40,505 nt of DNA, taken from Cudoniella acicularis. Lineage: Eukaryota; Ascomycota; Leotiomycetes; Helotiales; Helotiaceae. The notes under the pieces were generated by a model. That model was not told the DNA's origin. It was given only the letters and a program-made list of their open reading frames with translations, and ran no database searches. Shown piece by piece: positions 1 through 11,853 of the stretch (positions within the stretch are counted from its first letter, which is position 1; each line of letters starts with the position of its first letter). The position numbers and the translations under genes are program-made. The stretch is from positions 1-40,505 of the forward strand of contig JAAMPI010000381.1 of the NCBI GenBank assembly GCA_013054445.1, in the 5' to 3' direction.

Positions 1-3000
1 CTTAGAGGCTAGAAGAAATAGTAGGGTGCCTTCAATTGATGCTCGAGCATCTCATGACATCTAGAGATACAGCTACTCGGTCTCGGGAGTAATCCCATGT
101 GAATATTTGCGAGTATTCATCCATCCTGGCAAGAGCAATAAAATGGCCAGGTTGCAGTTCATGGCCACGGAAAATGGAGAAAAACGATGCAGAATGCCCC
201 TACGAACGCATATGTTGGGAGACTCTTGCAGTTGACAGACACCCGTTTCCGATTTGAATGGTGCCATTGGAACTTCTCAATACTCCGTTACTTTTCAAGT
301 TGATCCTTAGGTTGAAGCACTTGCCTGTGAGTCATAAAACCTGGAAAGTGCAGAAGGTAGGATTGAGGGCTTCGTGTGGAGGCCTCCTATCAATATGCCT
401 CTTTTGATCCTCCGAGTCGTATTCTCGTTCGGAATATTAGATGTTGTGCCATTTAACTCCGTGCTTGGCCTTGCTTACGCTGCGGAGAATTGACGAGATG
501 GCTGCCTGATTCATCACCGATCAGAAACACCTCTTAAAATGGCATGTAAGACGATCTTCGTATTGATAGACACCATTTCGGTCTGTTTTGCAACGGAAAA
601 GAGCGTAAAACATTTCCGAGTTTTCCGAAAGCCGGGAAGCAGTTCGGCGGGAGGCGTGTATCACATCCCGAGACCTTCTCGTATTGCAGACCTGCGCTTT
701 GCCTTTCATTTGCAGCAGTCACTTTTCCTAGAAACCCGTTCCTTCAAGCTTACGCAAGAAACTCTCTGTGTGAAGGCAGCCAACCGTCGAACTCTTATTT
801 AGAAATTTAACGGACAGATTTATGGGAAAGCGTGTAAGAGATGTGTTGTCAAATCCTCCCTCTCAATCAGGAAAGACTCGAAGAGATTATTTTGACGTTT
901 TTTCAAAGTCGTGGGTGACCTCTATTGGCCATTTCTTTTTGCACAGAAGCAGTCATCTCCGTGCGTTGTCATGCTTACTTAGGGAGTCAAATATCCTCCA
1001 AACGATATTTCGAGGCTCAACATGCCGTAAAGGTTTTCCAACTTCCTTAATTCCTACCGGACACTGTGTGGGGGATTTTAGCAACGTTACTTTGAAAACA
1101 AAAAACTCACAACAAAATCGATGATTATGTCAGAAAAACTGATAATCGAGCGGCAAGGAACTTTGACGAGATCAGGAGAGATTTAGGGGGGGCTTGGTTT
1201 GCAATTCAATGCAAGTGTTTTGTAATTCTTGGTGGGAAAAAGATGTTTCGCGTCGGGAAACAACCGTAAACTTCTCTCGCTGTCGAATTTGGATTGCAGC
1301 TATCGCTTGAAACATCTGGCATCTAAGCCACTCCGTTGCCGGACGTCGCTCTGCAGGTACATATGTTTTTATTCGTCTCATGAGTTGATTGGTCTTTGGA
1401 GACTTTAGCCGGAGTCGAGGTTGTTCTGCGGCACGATGCACAATGCCCACAGCCTTATGCTGAAGTGAATCTCCCGTAAAGGGGCTGAAACATAGCAGAA
1501 ATAGTGTCACGGGACAACCTTAAACCCTTTATTTGAAACAATTTACAGAACTTCATGGTGGGAGATTCCTAATGGCCCAGTAAAATTCGAGAAGCTAGGA
1601 ACCTAGTGTTTGACTGCTGATTCCAACAGCTGAGCTTAGCAGCCACTACACCGCGCAGAGTCGACTAGTGGAGTCAGATAGGAGTTAGAGGCTAGTTCGT
1701 GGCCACCCTCATGGCTGAATGAGGCGCTTGCCTTCTGATTGCTTGAAATGCCATGCAAATTTTTTCTCAACAGTGGAGGGTGCAGCACATGAACCTCAGA
1801 ATACTTCCAGCCGTAGTTGACCGCAACGCGGTCCGACATTCCCCATGGCTTTCAGGTGCAGCACGCGTCATGCTGGACGGGGACGGGAACAGTGCCTCTC
1901 TGACCGCCTTGTGCTCTTTGTGCTGCGATGCCTCGTGGCCGCCAGGATTGTGTCACGAGAAGATGGTACCGAACAGGTGGTCGGACACTTTGCATCGCTG
2001 CTGTTCGCGAGGGTGTAGGGATGTTCTGAACGGCTTGATATTGAACCATTAATTGTGTTTTTCGCTTGAGGGGAGAGGGACTCAGGGGGGAAGGGTGGGT
2101 CTCTGCAAGGCGATCCAGAAGGAATGGGGCCAACCCCCGCTTGTCAAAGGCATTGTTTTTTCGGGTGGGGTTAAGTTGTGGAGCCAGTCACGGCAGCGGC
2201 TTTTGAGGGGATTTTGAGGGCGAATCGAGGAAGACTTGACGTTGTTTGCGCTACGCTCCCGCGTATCGTGCAGAAATGCGCATATCCTAGCTGGAGTCGC
2301 TAGACATGGAGAAGCGTGGTCGGCTCTAATCGACGTTTGTCATGCCTTGTCAAAGGGGAGCATGCAGTCGCATTTTGCGGTTGCGGACACGCATTGGGTC
2401 CATCGAGCCTCGAGGTCAGCCGGAGCTGAGGGCGTAGATATTGACCGAAGGATGGCGCGCGGGAGAGGGCCTCGAAGGAAATTTGACGCCCTAGGCTGCG
2501 GGCTGGTTGTACGAAGAGGTGAGATGGGATGGGATCATGGATAAGGGATCACGGCTTCGGGTTCCTGAAGGTTGTCGAGAATACGATCCGATTAGGGCTT
2601 TTCTCCAGCCAACACAGCAGCAGTAGCACGGATCGCTGGGCGCCGCCGACTCGCATCCTGCGCTTACCCCTGACCTTGCCCCTGAACCCTGAGGGCCATG
2701 ACTTGACTCTAACCTTCACTCGACCCAAGTTCCCAACTCTATCCCGATTCTTCGTGTCATCTTTCCTTTTCCTCAACGTCCACCTCCACCACCACCACCA
2801 CCACCATCAGTGCACAGTTNCCCATCCTCTACTCCCCGGCGCCCCAGCATCTTAAGGGGCTTGATATGATCTGAACCAAGGGCTGTCTCGAGAGGTGCAA
2901 ACATCACCCCACCATAGCCCCCAAATTGCCCACGCGAACATACCCAGCTCGACTGCTGACTTCTTCCTCACCTTGCTGGAGCCTTTCCGGAGCTTCGGAA

Positions 3001-4140
3001 TGGCAAGGCGGCCTTCCCGTCCTCGACCAGCAGGACAAATCCACCTGCAGCGTTGCATTACGGGCTTCGTTTCCAAAGTCGGATCTCGAGATATCATCTT
3101 CTCATCGATGGAGGCTCTGAGCCGGTTCTCCCGTTGCAGATGACCAAAGTCACGACGTTGTCTCTCGTACGTCACTGCTGAAGAGATGGAGGGGTAGCAA
3201 AGACTAGCAAAGGGTAGCTAGCCCTGTGTTTGGAGAGCATAAGCATTGAAGTTTCATAGCCTCCCCTCTGTTGGAGCCTAGTTGGCACATTGGCAGGGGG
3301 AGCTGCGACTACCCGGGACTTGCAGATATCGGTTGCTCAGTGTGCTCGTTTATCCCAACTGTTGCTGTATTGTCTAAACTTAGTTTTCGGCAAAGTACCT
3401 TGAAACTAGATCTCTCTTATCTGAAAGATCAGATGAAAATCGGACCAGTGATTTTGTTCCTTCCGTATGCCGCTTCTGAAGAATCGATATTGGCCAGCGC
3501 CATACAGAGCTGATTCCATCTGACATAATACAAGAAATTTCTTCGGCTACATATTTGCCCCGTAGTCGCGCGAGCTCACTTTCAATCGTATACGCACGCC
3601 GCTGACAGGCAGTACGACTCTTGTCCCAGTGCCTTGGCTAACAACCTTGAAGGTGGTACGAATACCAGTGGCGTATTTGCATCCTTTTCATATATTGGAA
3701 GTGCCAAGGAATAGAAGTACCTGCGTAGCGAGTGCAATGCATAAGGAATTGCTGCATGTGGTAGCTGGTCCTAGAGCCACTGTGCTGGGTAAGGGTCACA
3801 AGCTCCCCACATCAAAGTATTGGTTATGCACATTTCCCGCTCATTATCAGATCTTCGAACCAATAACAACATGTGGAGTGGAAATTTCACCGTCACCGCT
3901 CCAGGTGGACCATCCTCAGCTGTTGTATACGGGCACACTAACTTGAACTTGGACCTCCGTATGGTCAAGTCGGACGGGGATTAATTCTTATTCACTGCAC
4001 GAACGGCTTCCTCGGCATCGATCAAGGCATCAGTGGACGCCACTCCTCCATTTAGAACGTGCTGCCCGTATCTCCCCCGGTATGCCCTAATGATCATTTC
4101 AGCCAGACCAGTTCGACCATATGCCTCAACCTCTCTCTCC
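1..4140. other. gene-poor region
   Basis: I see no supportable gene in the first 4.1 kb. Open frames on both strands are short (112 codons or fewer), often lack an ATG, show no family motif and cannot be joined through convincing splice sites. The stretch includes a CCA/CAC trinucleotide run near 2783-2810 and one undetermined base at 2820. The last part (about 4060-4140) is pyrimidine-rich and forms the upstream region of the laccase gene. An old, heavily decayed mobile element cannot be excluded by eye. Confidence 0.5.
2783..2810. repeat. CCA/CAC trinucleotide microsatellite next to an ambiguous base
   Basis: A run of CCA/CAC triplets lies about ten bases before the only N of the window (2820). 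The N probably marks a base that could not be called because of this low-complexity run. No convincing gene spans it; the His run in one frame is a product of the repeat. Confidence 0.8.
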
Positions 4141-4144
4141 TCTG

Positions 4145-4152
4145 TATAAATA
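4145..4152 (+). promoter_or_regulatory. TATA box of the laccase gene
   Basis: TATAAATA sits 108 bases before the laccase ATG, directly after a CT-rich stretch (CCTCTCTCTCCTCTG). A start of transcription about 30 bases downstream would give a 5' leader of roughly 80 nt. The core promoter is an inference from position and sequence only. Confidence 0.6.
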
Positions 4153-4259
4153 AGTCTCCAAATATCCTCTCAAATTCCCTCATCAACCATTCAACAGCAA
4201 GCCTTTCTTGGCCATCTTCCATCTATCATCTCAGAGATAGGACCCAAACACAGTTAACA

Positions 4260-6622
4260 ATGAAGATCCGCTCTCTCGCCGCCCTTCCGTGGGGTACATT
4301 AGCGGTTGCATCTTTTCAGTGGGCTAAAGTAGTTCACTGTCAAGGTACGAAATCGATGGTATCATTCTAATACGCGCCGGGCTAACAATTTCTCAACAGC
4401 AAACTATTCCGAACTTTCTGTTCCGTTCCTCCAGACTACCAATCCAGTAACTGTTAGTATATCCGCTGTACCCCAAGCTGTGATTATAAGGCTTCAATTA
4501 AAAGCATATTGGCTCAATTTTCCATTTCACGTCCCTAAAGTATCGGGAGGTGGCAAAGTGCTAACAGTTAGCAGCCTCTTCCACAAGGATTCCCTTGGGG
4601 CCCCAGGACTGCAAACAACACGAATCCCTATACTGATTCGCCGGTGACTGGCGTGATAAGAGCCTACGACTTTACAATTTCCAGAGCACAGAAGGCTCCA
4701 GATGGATACCTGAAGGATGTTTTGTTGGTCAATGGACAGTTCCCAGCACCGCTGATTGAGGTTAACTGGTGAGCATACTTTGGCGACAATTCGTTGAAGC
4801 TCCAACTAAAACTTGCAGGGGTGATACCATTCAAGTTACTGTTCACAATGAGATCGAAGGACCTGGCGAAGGTGTAGCGCTTCATTGGCACGGGATTTTG
4901 CAGAAGACGTCTCAGTGAGTAGGAAAAAATCGACCTTGATAGCCACATTGCTGATACACCAGTAGGTGGTTTGATGGGGTTCCAGGAACTTCACAATGTC
5001 CCATTCCACCAGGAGGCACCTTCACTTACTCCTTCATTGCTGACCTCTACGGCACAACCTGGTACCACTCACATTATTCTGCTCAATACGCAGGAGGGTT
5101 GATTGGCCCGCTCATTGTCCATGGACCGGAAACCGTCCGATATGACATTGGTAAGTTTCAAAAAGTCACGAAATTTCGTATTTCGCTAATCTAGTATACA
5201 GACAAGGGTCCGATTATCTTGAGTGATTATTACCACCGTCCCTATCTCTCTATTGTTGAGGACGTTGTTGGCAAGAATGTTTCCCTTATTGTAAGTCAAC
5301 AAGCACACTGGTCATTGCGATATACTTATATGTCCAGGCACCTCTCTCTGACAACAATATGATCAATGGAAGAAATAACTTCAACTGCTCTACGGTTACC
5401 CCGGGAGATACGACACCTTGCAAGAACAATGCCGGTATCCCCAACTTCAATTTCACGCCTGGAAAAGTTCATCGACTCCGCCTGATTAATGCTGGAGCAG
5501 AGGGTGTTCAAAAGTTCACCGTGGATGGTCACAACATGACCGTTATCGCGAACGATTTTGTCCCAATTATTCCTTATGAGACCCAAGGTAAGCTTTGAGC
5601 TCGTCACCTAAGCAATTATTCTAACTTTTCTCTAGTTGTGACTCTTGGCATCGGACAGCGAACTGACGTTCTCATCACTGGTCTTCAAAATCCAACAGGG
5701 TCATACTTAATGCGCTCCACGATTGCACGTGGTGGTTGTTCTCTAAGCAATCAGCCTGATGCGACAGCAATTGTCTACTACAATTATGCCGCCCTGAGCA
5801 AGGGTACACCAAATACTACAGCATGGCCGGCCTTCCTTAACTCTGTCCAGAATCAATGTGCAAATGTGAGTTTGACAATCAGTCGAATATATCCTCGATT
5901 TTCAATGTCCTCAAGAATAATACTAATACTTACCAGGACAATCTAACCCTGACCCAACCTTGGTTCCCGATCGCGCCCGATCTTGCGCCACCAACTACAG
6001 AGACCATCGATATTACATTCGGCCAGAATTCCAGCGGCAACTTTGAATGGCTCATGAATAACAGTACCTTCCGCGCTGATTATAATGCACCCCTCTTACT
6101 CCTCGCAAATACCGGCAATGACTCTTTCCCTCTCCACCCAGAATGGAATGTTCACAACTTTGGTTCCAACTCCTCAGTTCGACTAGTCATTCAGAATAAT
6201 GGCCCACCCATTGCTCACCCGATTCATTTGCACGGCCACAACTATTTTGTTCTTAACGTTGGTACGGGAACATGGGACGGTAAAACAATCATCCGCCAAA
6301 ATAATCCTCAGCGGAGAGACGTTCAGATGCTTCCAGCAGGTGGTTTCATAGTCATACAATTCGAGCAAGACAACCCTGGCGCTTGGCCTTTGCATTGCCA
6401 CATCGTAAGTCATCCCTCTAAATTACCCTTATTTATATTTGCAATAATCTAACGAATTTTTCTCAGGCTTGGCACGTTTCTGGCGGTTTATACATCAACG
6501 TTCTCGAACGACCAGCGGATATTGCGAAGCTGCAGATCCCAAGCATCATGGCACAGAGCTGCAGAGACTGGGGCGCATTCACCAACACCACAGTCGTCGA
6601 CCAGATCGATTCCGGTCTCTAA
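4260..6622 (+). CDS. secreted ascomycete laccase (multicopper oxidase), 10 exons
   Basis: The product is a laccase that oxidises phenols with reduction of O2 to water; it is probably secreted. Exons: 4260-4344, 4400-4452, 4575-4768, 4819-4914, 4966-5150, 5202-5290, 5338-5587, 5636-5865, 5937-6404, 6467-6622. This gives 601 aa, and the frame closes across all nine GT-AG introns (47-122 nt). A hydrophobic signal peptide covers about residues 1-28. All four copper signatures are present: HWHG (133-136), WYHSH (175-179), HPIHLHGH (488-495) and [12 protein letters not shown] (547-558). The residue ten after Cys548 is Leu558, so Leu is the expected axial position at the type-1 copper. The protein ends exactly in DSGL, the C-terminal plug typical of ascomycete laccases, with no propeptide after it. 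There are several N-x-S/T sites. The acceptor of intron 2 may be 4571 or 4574; both keep frame. Neighbours give no pathway context, so the substrate (pigment, lignin or host phenolics) is unknown. Confidence 0.95.
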
Positions 6623-7493
6623 GATCTCTTACCCCATTTCATAACCACTTCGGAGTATGGGTATGAATGGGCATTGGGACAGGTACAAAGCAAAGCATTG
6701 GGAAGGGCATTGGGCAGGGCATTACAACGGCGCTTTTGCTTTGTTTCCTTTCTTTTCTTTCCTTTCTTTCCTTTGTTGGTACGGCATTTGCATTGGGGAT
6801 GGATCATCGTGTCTTTGGGCTTTTTGGGTTTCCTTTCCTTCTTCTAAAGGGGGCGGCTTGGTGGCTTGATGCTTGCGGGTCATGAGGACGGTTAGAGGAT
6901 CATTTTTCTGCATTGCTTTGCGCTGGGTATTTTTACCTTATCTTACCATACCAAAGAAAGAGAGCGGTTTCTCTACTCATGTTCTTTGGTTACTTGTGCA
7001 AGCAGAGATGTTCCTGAACTTCCCTATTTTTTTATGCTCATCACGTGGTGGCTCAGGCTTGAACAGTCACGGGGAAATCGGCTAAAAGCCACGCTAGTCC
7101 TTTAACAGCCCCATAATATTTCAGCCACCATTATCTTAAAGCAACATCACCTAACCAGCAGAATGAGGGATAGGACGAGCCGCAGATCGGGTTTAGACCG
7201 GTGGGTATGGCAGGGTGTCAAACAGCAATATGTAGGTGGGTCTCACTTTACACAATCTCCCGTGTGGACTTCACGATGCGCTGTCGCAATGTCTCAGTAC
7301 TGCCCTGCGCAAATGTCTCGGACGGCAGTTGCGCTGCTACCACGATATATCCTTTTGCGCAGCTCTGGTATCACGAGTTACCTAAAAACACTCGGATTCG
7401 CTTTATTTTCGATTCTTCTTCTGCGCGTTTAAATAATACAAATCTATCGTCACATAGCGCCCCCTTCTAGTTTTCAGGACTCTAGAAGACAAA
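6623..7493. other. intergenic, laccase 3' region and upstream region of the next gene
   Basis: This stretch has no supportable gene. About 40 bases after the laccase stop there are several imperfect GGGCATT/GCATTGGG units (6668-6724), followed by a pyrimidine tract of TTTCC/TTTTC units (about 6745-6777). The rest is the presumed promoter of the membrane-protein gene at 7494. An open frame at 7163-7470 has no splice-consistent extension and no motif. Confidence 0.5.
6668..6777. repeat. imperfect GGGCATT repeats plus pyrimidine tract
   Basis: Four to five imperfect GCATTGGG/GGGCATT units are followed by a C/T-only stretch with a TTTCC/TTTTC pattern. They lie in the presumed 3' UTR or flank of the laccase gene. 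A pyrimidine-rich element there could act in 3'-end formation, but that is speculation. Confidence 0.5.
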
Positions 7494-8781
7494 ATGTCGC
7501 TCACTGCACTCTCAACTGTCGCCTTTCTCAGCACGTCGCATCTCGTCGCAGCCTCAAAGTTCACCACGAATTGCACTATTCCCACGGAACCCAGCACAAT
7601 TGTAACTTCCCCGAATATTCGAGGGACTTTTCAGATCCTCTGGAGCGGTCTTTTCACAATATTCATCTGTATCTGGACAGTGCAACACCTAAATATTCCG
7701 GAGCCTCGTGGGAGCTGGAAAGGCTTTAAGCCAAAACTCAAATGGATGTTTATCAATCTGGTTTTGCCGGAAGCGCTTCTTGGACTTGCTATTGCAGAAT
7801 ACCAACGTGCCAGGCTCGACGTTAAAAGATTACAGGAGACCAAGGAGTGGGAGCCTATCGAAGGGCGCCATATCGAAGTGTCCCAGGAAGAGCAAGTACA
7901 GTGGTCTATGGTGCATGCTTATTATGCCAATATGGGTGGATTCGCAACCGTACAGCGAGACGGACCATATCCCGGGATAAAATATCTCAACTGTGAAAGG
8001 CTCTATGAACTACGAGAAGAAGGTATCTTATCACGGCTTCCGGCGATGCGTAAAGACCAGATATTGGATAAGAGCAAAGGGGATTTTTTCGCCAAGACTA
8101 CAGCTATCGTCCAGGTGACTTGGATGGCCATCCAAGTAATAGAGCGTGCCTACCAAGGACTTCCTATTTCACAATTGGAAGTTACTGCTTGTGCATTCGC
8201 AGCTACTACCATTATAACGTATCTTCTCTGGTGGAAAAAACCTCAAGGGGTGGGTTTACCTACAGAAATTTTGTTAGACCACGCCTTACCTCAGGTGAGT
8301 TTACGGCAACGAACAATCAATCCATAAAATCCCCAGAAGGCCTCCAAAACCCACCAAATCCCTCAGCTAATCTTTACGATAGGAGAAGCAGGACCGTTTC
8401 CCTAGCACAGCTCCACTTAATGAATTCTTTCAATTTACAAGAACTAACGGAGCATCTCTCGCATTCGTATTCAGCAGTATCTTGCTGGGAGGCATCCAGT
8501 GCGCGGCGTGGAACTTTTACTTCCCGTCTAAATCAGAGCAGGTTTTATGGCGCATTCTCAGCGTTATTAGTATGATCCTCATACCATTGCATCGTTTATT
8601 CAATATGGCTGTATTCAGGATGTTCGGCCCCATCGTCCGGTTTGATGATTTCTGGCCTATCATTTGTATATACACTGCTTGTCGGGTTTTTCTCCTTTTC
8701 GAAGCAGTTTATTCCGTCTTCAGCTTACCGCCAGGGGCCCATCTCATAACTCCGGTCTCGAGCTTCCCTCACGTTTCTTAG
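7494..8781 (+). CDS. polytopic membrane protein of an uncharacterised fungal family
   Basis: Two exons, 7494-8294 and 8383-8781, encode 399 aa. The intron (88 nt) has a GTGAGT donor, a GCTAATC branch site and a TAG acceptor, and joins HALPQ to EKQDRF in phase 0. The N-terminus has a signal-like hydrophobic stretch (about residues 4-22). Hydrophobic segments follow near residues 43-63, 83-103, 204-245 (probably two), and then three in exon 2: AFVFSSILLGG, VLWRILSVISMILIPL and FWPIICIYTACRVFLLF. I count about six or seven membrane spans. The end, SLPPGA...PHVS, matches my memory of a family common in Pezizomycotina and Agaricomycetes with no assigned function. No catalytic motif is visible. The ATG context (ACAAAATGTC) is good for a fungal start. 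No operon-like context exists to suggest a role. Confidence 0.85.
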
Positions 8782-9726
8782 TCTATCAGCTTCCATCTGT
8801 TCTAAAGGAAGATTATGAGAATTTATGGAAACAAAACACGTGGAATGGATGTTTAGGTTGTGCGATTTAAATTATATTCCATTTCACTACGAACTCAGAT
8901 CCGGGGTATAGTAAATAGGAATCTTGCGCTCTTCTTAATAATTCCCCTTACTTCACGCCTCACTCTAGTTAACCGCAGGAACTGTTCACCTCAACGGTGA
9001 TGAAATTCTCATTGTTGGCTAGTTCTTGGTGTTCTCACTTCTTTCTATCTATAATAATGGCATAATCGTTATACTTCACCATTGAGCGCCTTCACGCAAA
9101 CATGAGTCCGCCCTTTCATATAATTGTTCCCACCCACACATCACCGTAAACTTCTCACTTTATTTTATTTTCACTGAAGAGCTGAAGACCACATCTTCGA
9201 GGGATAAACTCAGCACGAGCCAGGACGTATTGGCTTGTTTTTCGAGACATCGAGACATTTGGTTAAAAGCGAGGTTGCACTTGAGATCATGGAATACCGC
9301 CTACTGACTAACTTGGAAGGCGCGGATCTCGGATTGAATTTTTCCCTCGCAGCAGAACCCTAGTACTTCACATGGGCTACGAGCAAGCACTGCGGACGGA
9401 GATACGTCTCAAAGAGTCGAGGGAATGACCAACAGTCGTCATGATAAAATTTCAAAACTAGTGGGTTCCTGAAAGCAGTGCAACTGACAGCACAAGGGCC
9501 CGGGATGACTAGTGGAGGCTCTTTCCATATCCAGTTCCTATTTTTAGAAGGCACAACCCCCTAATGAATCGAAGTGAGTGCCCGTTACTCGATACCTGGG
9601 TAAGGACTTGGAACTCTTTCACAACAACATCCACAATTGTTACAGCAAAGCATACCACATTCCTTCTATTCATTCGTTATATCCAATTAAGAGCATAGGG
9701 TGGGGCAGCGAAACAGATCAAAAAGC
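8782..9726. other. intergenic region, no gene seen
   Basis: I see no supportable gene. A 124-codon frame at 9578-9952 overlaps exon 1 of the next gene in another frame and starts from GTG, so it is treated as a shadow. The sequence serves as the 3' flank of the membrane-protein gene and the promoter of the next one. Confidence 0.5.
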
Positions 9727-11492
9727 ATGGCAAAAGCTCGACCAGCTATGGAGGGGCTTGCCAGCAGCTCCGACAGTACACAGCGTCATCCGTCTCAATC
9801 CCAACCACAAATTCCAAACACCCATACTCCGGGTGATTCGTTATTATCTAGCAGCACCGCACAGCAAACCACAAAACCACGGACCCCTCGTAAGTGCCTC
9901 CCCCGATTTTCGTACTGAGAATATCTGTGCTACTGTGAAACATTCACCCTGACCGAATCCATAACAGTACCAGATGGTCCAGACGTTCCAAAACGATCCG
10001 CCTTGATCAGATCCGGTTCAACTACATCTGGATCTTATTCAAACGATGGATCATCCTCTTCATCCTTCCAAAAATCCCTTCGTCGCAGCAGCTCTTCTGA
10101 AAGAGAATCTCCAAATGCTGCGAAAAAAGTACGACGATGTCGAAGTCTAGATGAAGAGTCGAGGGTTCCTCCTTTAAACACTGCCTTTAGAGATGCGCTG
10201 TTTGGGAATCTGAATGCGAGAAGAAGTGAGACATCTTCGGAGACGGGAGAGTTGGGAAGTGAGTGAACGTTATGCTATAACACATTATGTGCTAATAAAA
10301 TCGTCCAATGTAGCGCCATCCGATCCTACGGATCCGAATACTCCGCCAATCCCGCTTCCACCGCCTCCCCAAGTCGTGAAACCCACTGATGACTCCGATA
10401 AAAAAGCTCCAAAACCACGTCATAGGCCTCTCGTGGACTCAAGTAGCTCATCCAAATTATTACAAGAAGTGTTGCACGACAGATTTAGACGAAAGGTGAC
10501 CGGGTTTTTGGATATGCTAAGTGCTTCCGCTTCCGGGCTGGAAGAAGGACCAACTTCAACTGCGGAAGAAACGGAGGACGATATTCATGTTGAGCATGTA
10601 GAGGACGTGGAACACTCACAGTACCCTGAGCACTCAGGACCTGTTGAACAGTCGGAGCATCTGAAGAACCCACAGCACCTAGATAACTCAGAGCATGTTG
10701 TCCATTCAGGGCATCTGAAGAACTCAGAGCAGGTGAACCAGGAAGAGGCTAGAGCGGAAAAAAAACCGTAATACATCCAACGACACGAAAGATGAAAATT
10801 CTCCACGGAATCTGAGGGATTTTCAAGGGGATGGAGCAAACGATGAGGAAGGCGGCGATATTGGAAATAATCTTCTTCAGGAAACGGATGAGAGACCTGA
10901 TGCCACTATCCCATACATTGATATCTTCGATTTTGAAGACATCGACGACATTCCCGCGGACTTAACATACGAATCTACTCTTGGCATCAAGCTATTCGGG
11001 CCACCAAACGATCAAATACCAGTGATCACTCAGCCGGAGCTCTGGTGTAGGTGGAAAGAGAGTGTGCTCAGTGGTATAGAGCCTAAGGAATGGGAAGAGG
11101 CTCGAAATCTTCATGAGGCGATGGCTTCTGAGAAGGAGGAACTGGCAAGGGTCATTGAATACCTTCCACAAGACGGACCTGCTATCCCTGAAAAGCATCC
11201 ACAGTACGATAGTGCATCACAGTTACCTCCGGAAATATTGACGAAGATGGTCCGGATCTTACTCAAGTCAAAACCGCCGAGGGTTCTGAATAAGGAAGAC
11301 GCATCTGGAGTCGAATTATCATCAATGAAAGAGGATAGTCGTCCCGTCAAACAGGTCCGGTTTGATATGAGCTATGAGCAAGCTGCTGAAGATTTGAGCG
11401 GAGAGGAGGCATTGGGCGAGTTGTCTTGGTGGTCGAAAATTGGAATAATTAGCTTAGTGGCTGTGATTGTTTTGGTTGTCCCTGGGCTATGA
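9727..11492 (+). CDS. acidic, low-complexity protein with C-terminal membrane anchor; apparent frameshift
   Basis: I do not recognise this gene. Exon 1 is 9727-9889; intron 9890-9967; exon 2 is 9968-10258; intron 10259-10313 (branch GCTAATA); exon 3 begins at 10314. The frame stops at 10769-10771 just after an A8 run (10758-10765). The next frame is open from there to 11492, acidic and coding-like. One fewer A would restore a 543-aa protein. A 49-nt intron at 10769-10817 (GTAATA...GAG) would also restore frame (527 aa), but its acceptor and branch site are poor. The product starts with a Ser/Gln/Thr/Pro-rich region, then a PLPPPPQ stretch, a His/Glu/Ser repeat zone (about 10585-10735) and an acidic part. 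It ends WWSKIGIISLVAVIVLVVPGL, a single hydrophobic segment right at the C-terminus, as in tail-anchored proteins. The start is the first ATG; a GTG 27 bases upstream was rejected. Confidence 0.7.
10585..10735 (+). repeat. imperfect His-Ser-Glu-rich repeat inside the coding region
   Basis: The translated stretch repeats short units such as VEHSQ, PEHSG, SEHLKN, SEHVVHSG and HLKNSEQ. The DNA underneath is repetitive too (CATCTGAAGAAC occurs twice). It lies just before the frameshift point, so this part of the gene may be prone to slippage or to length variation between strains. Confidence 0.7.
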
Positions 11493-11831
11493 TGCGTTTT
11501 TATAGTGGATGGTTGACATGGTTGATCATTGGGATAGCTTTTTTCAGCGATAGGTACATATGGGATGTTGCCATTGCCTTTCAGACTAGCGGCAATTTGA
11601 AAATATTACTGCCGGGAAGCCGCTGTCTGTTTTTCATATGCTTTTCTTTTCCTGCGGTGAAGTTGTATATGCTTCTTGTGTAAGCTAGTGCAAATGGCTT
11701 TTTTTTTTTGTTGAAAATTTCTACTAAAATTACGGGATTATATTTTCGTTCCCTTTTAAACTAGTATTGACTCTTGAGGTCAAGGTGCGGCATGTTTACT
11801 TATTGTAATTGTAACCGAGAAAGTGGAAAAT

Positions 11832-11853
11832 GGGAAGGGGGAAGGGGGAAGGG
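11832..11853 (+). repeat. GGGGGAA polypurine repeat with G-quadruplex pattern
   Basis: Four G-runs of 3, 5, 5 and 3 are separated by AA (GGG-AA-GGGGG-AA-GGGGG-AA-GGG). This matches the usual four-run quadruplex pattern with two-base loops and lies in a longer purine-only stretch. It is about 340 bases after the stop of the preceding gene. Confidence 0.75.

Noticed and set aside
9578..9952. 124-codon frame overlapping exon 1 of the tail-anchored-like gene
   Set aside because: GTG start and another frame than the splice-consistent model.
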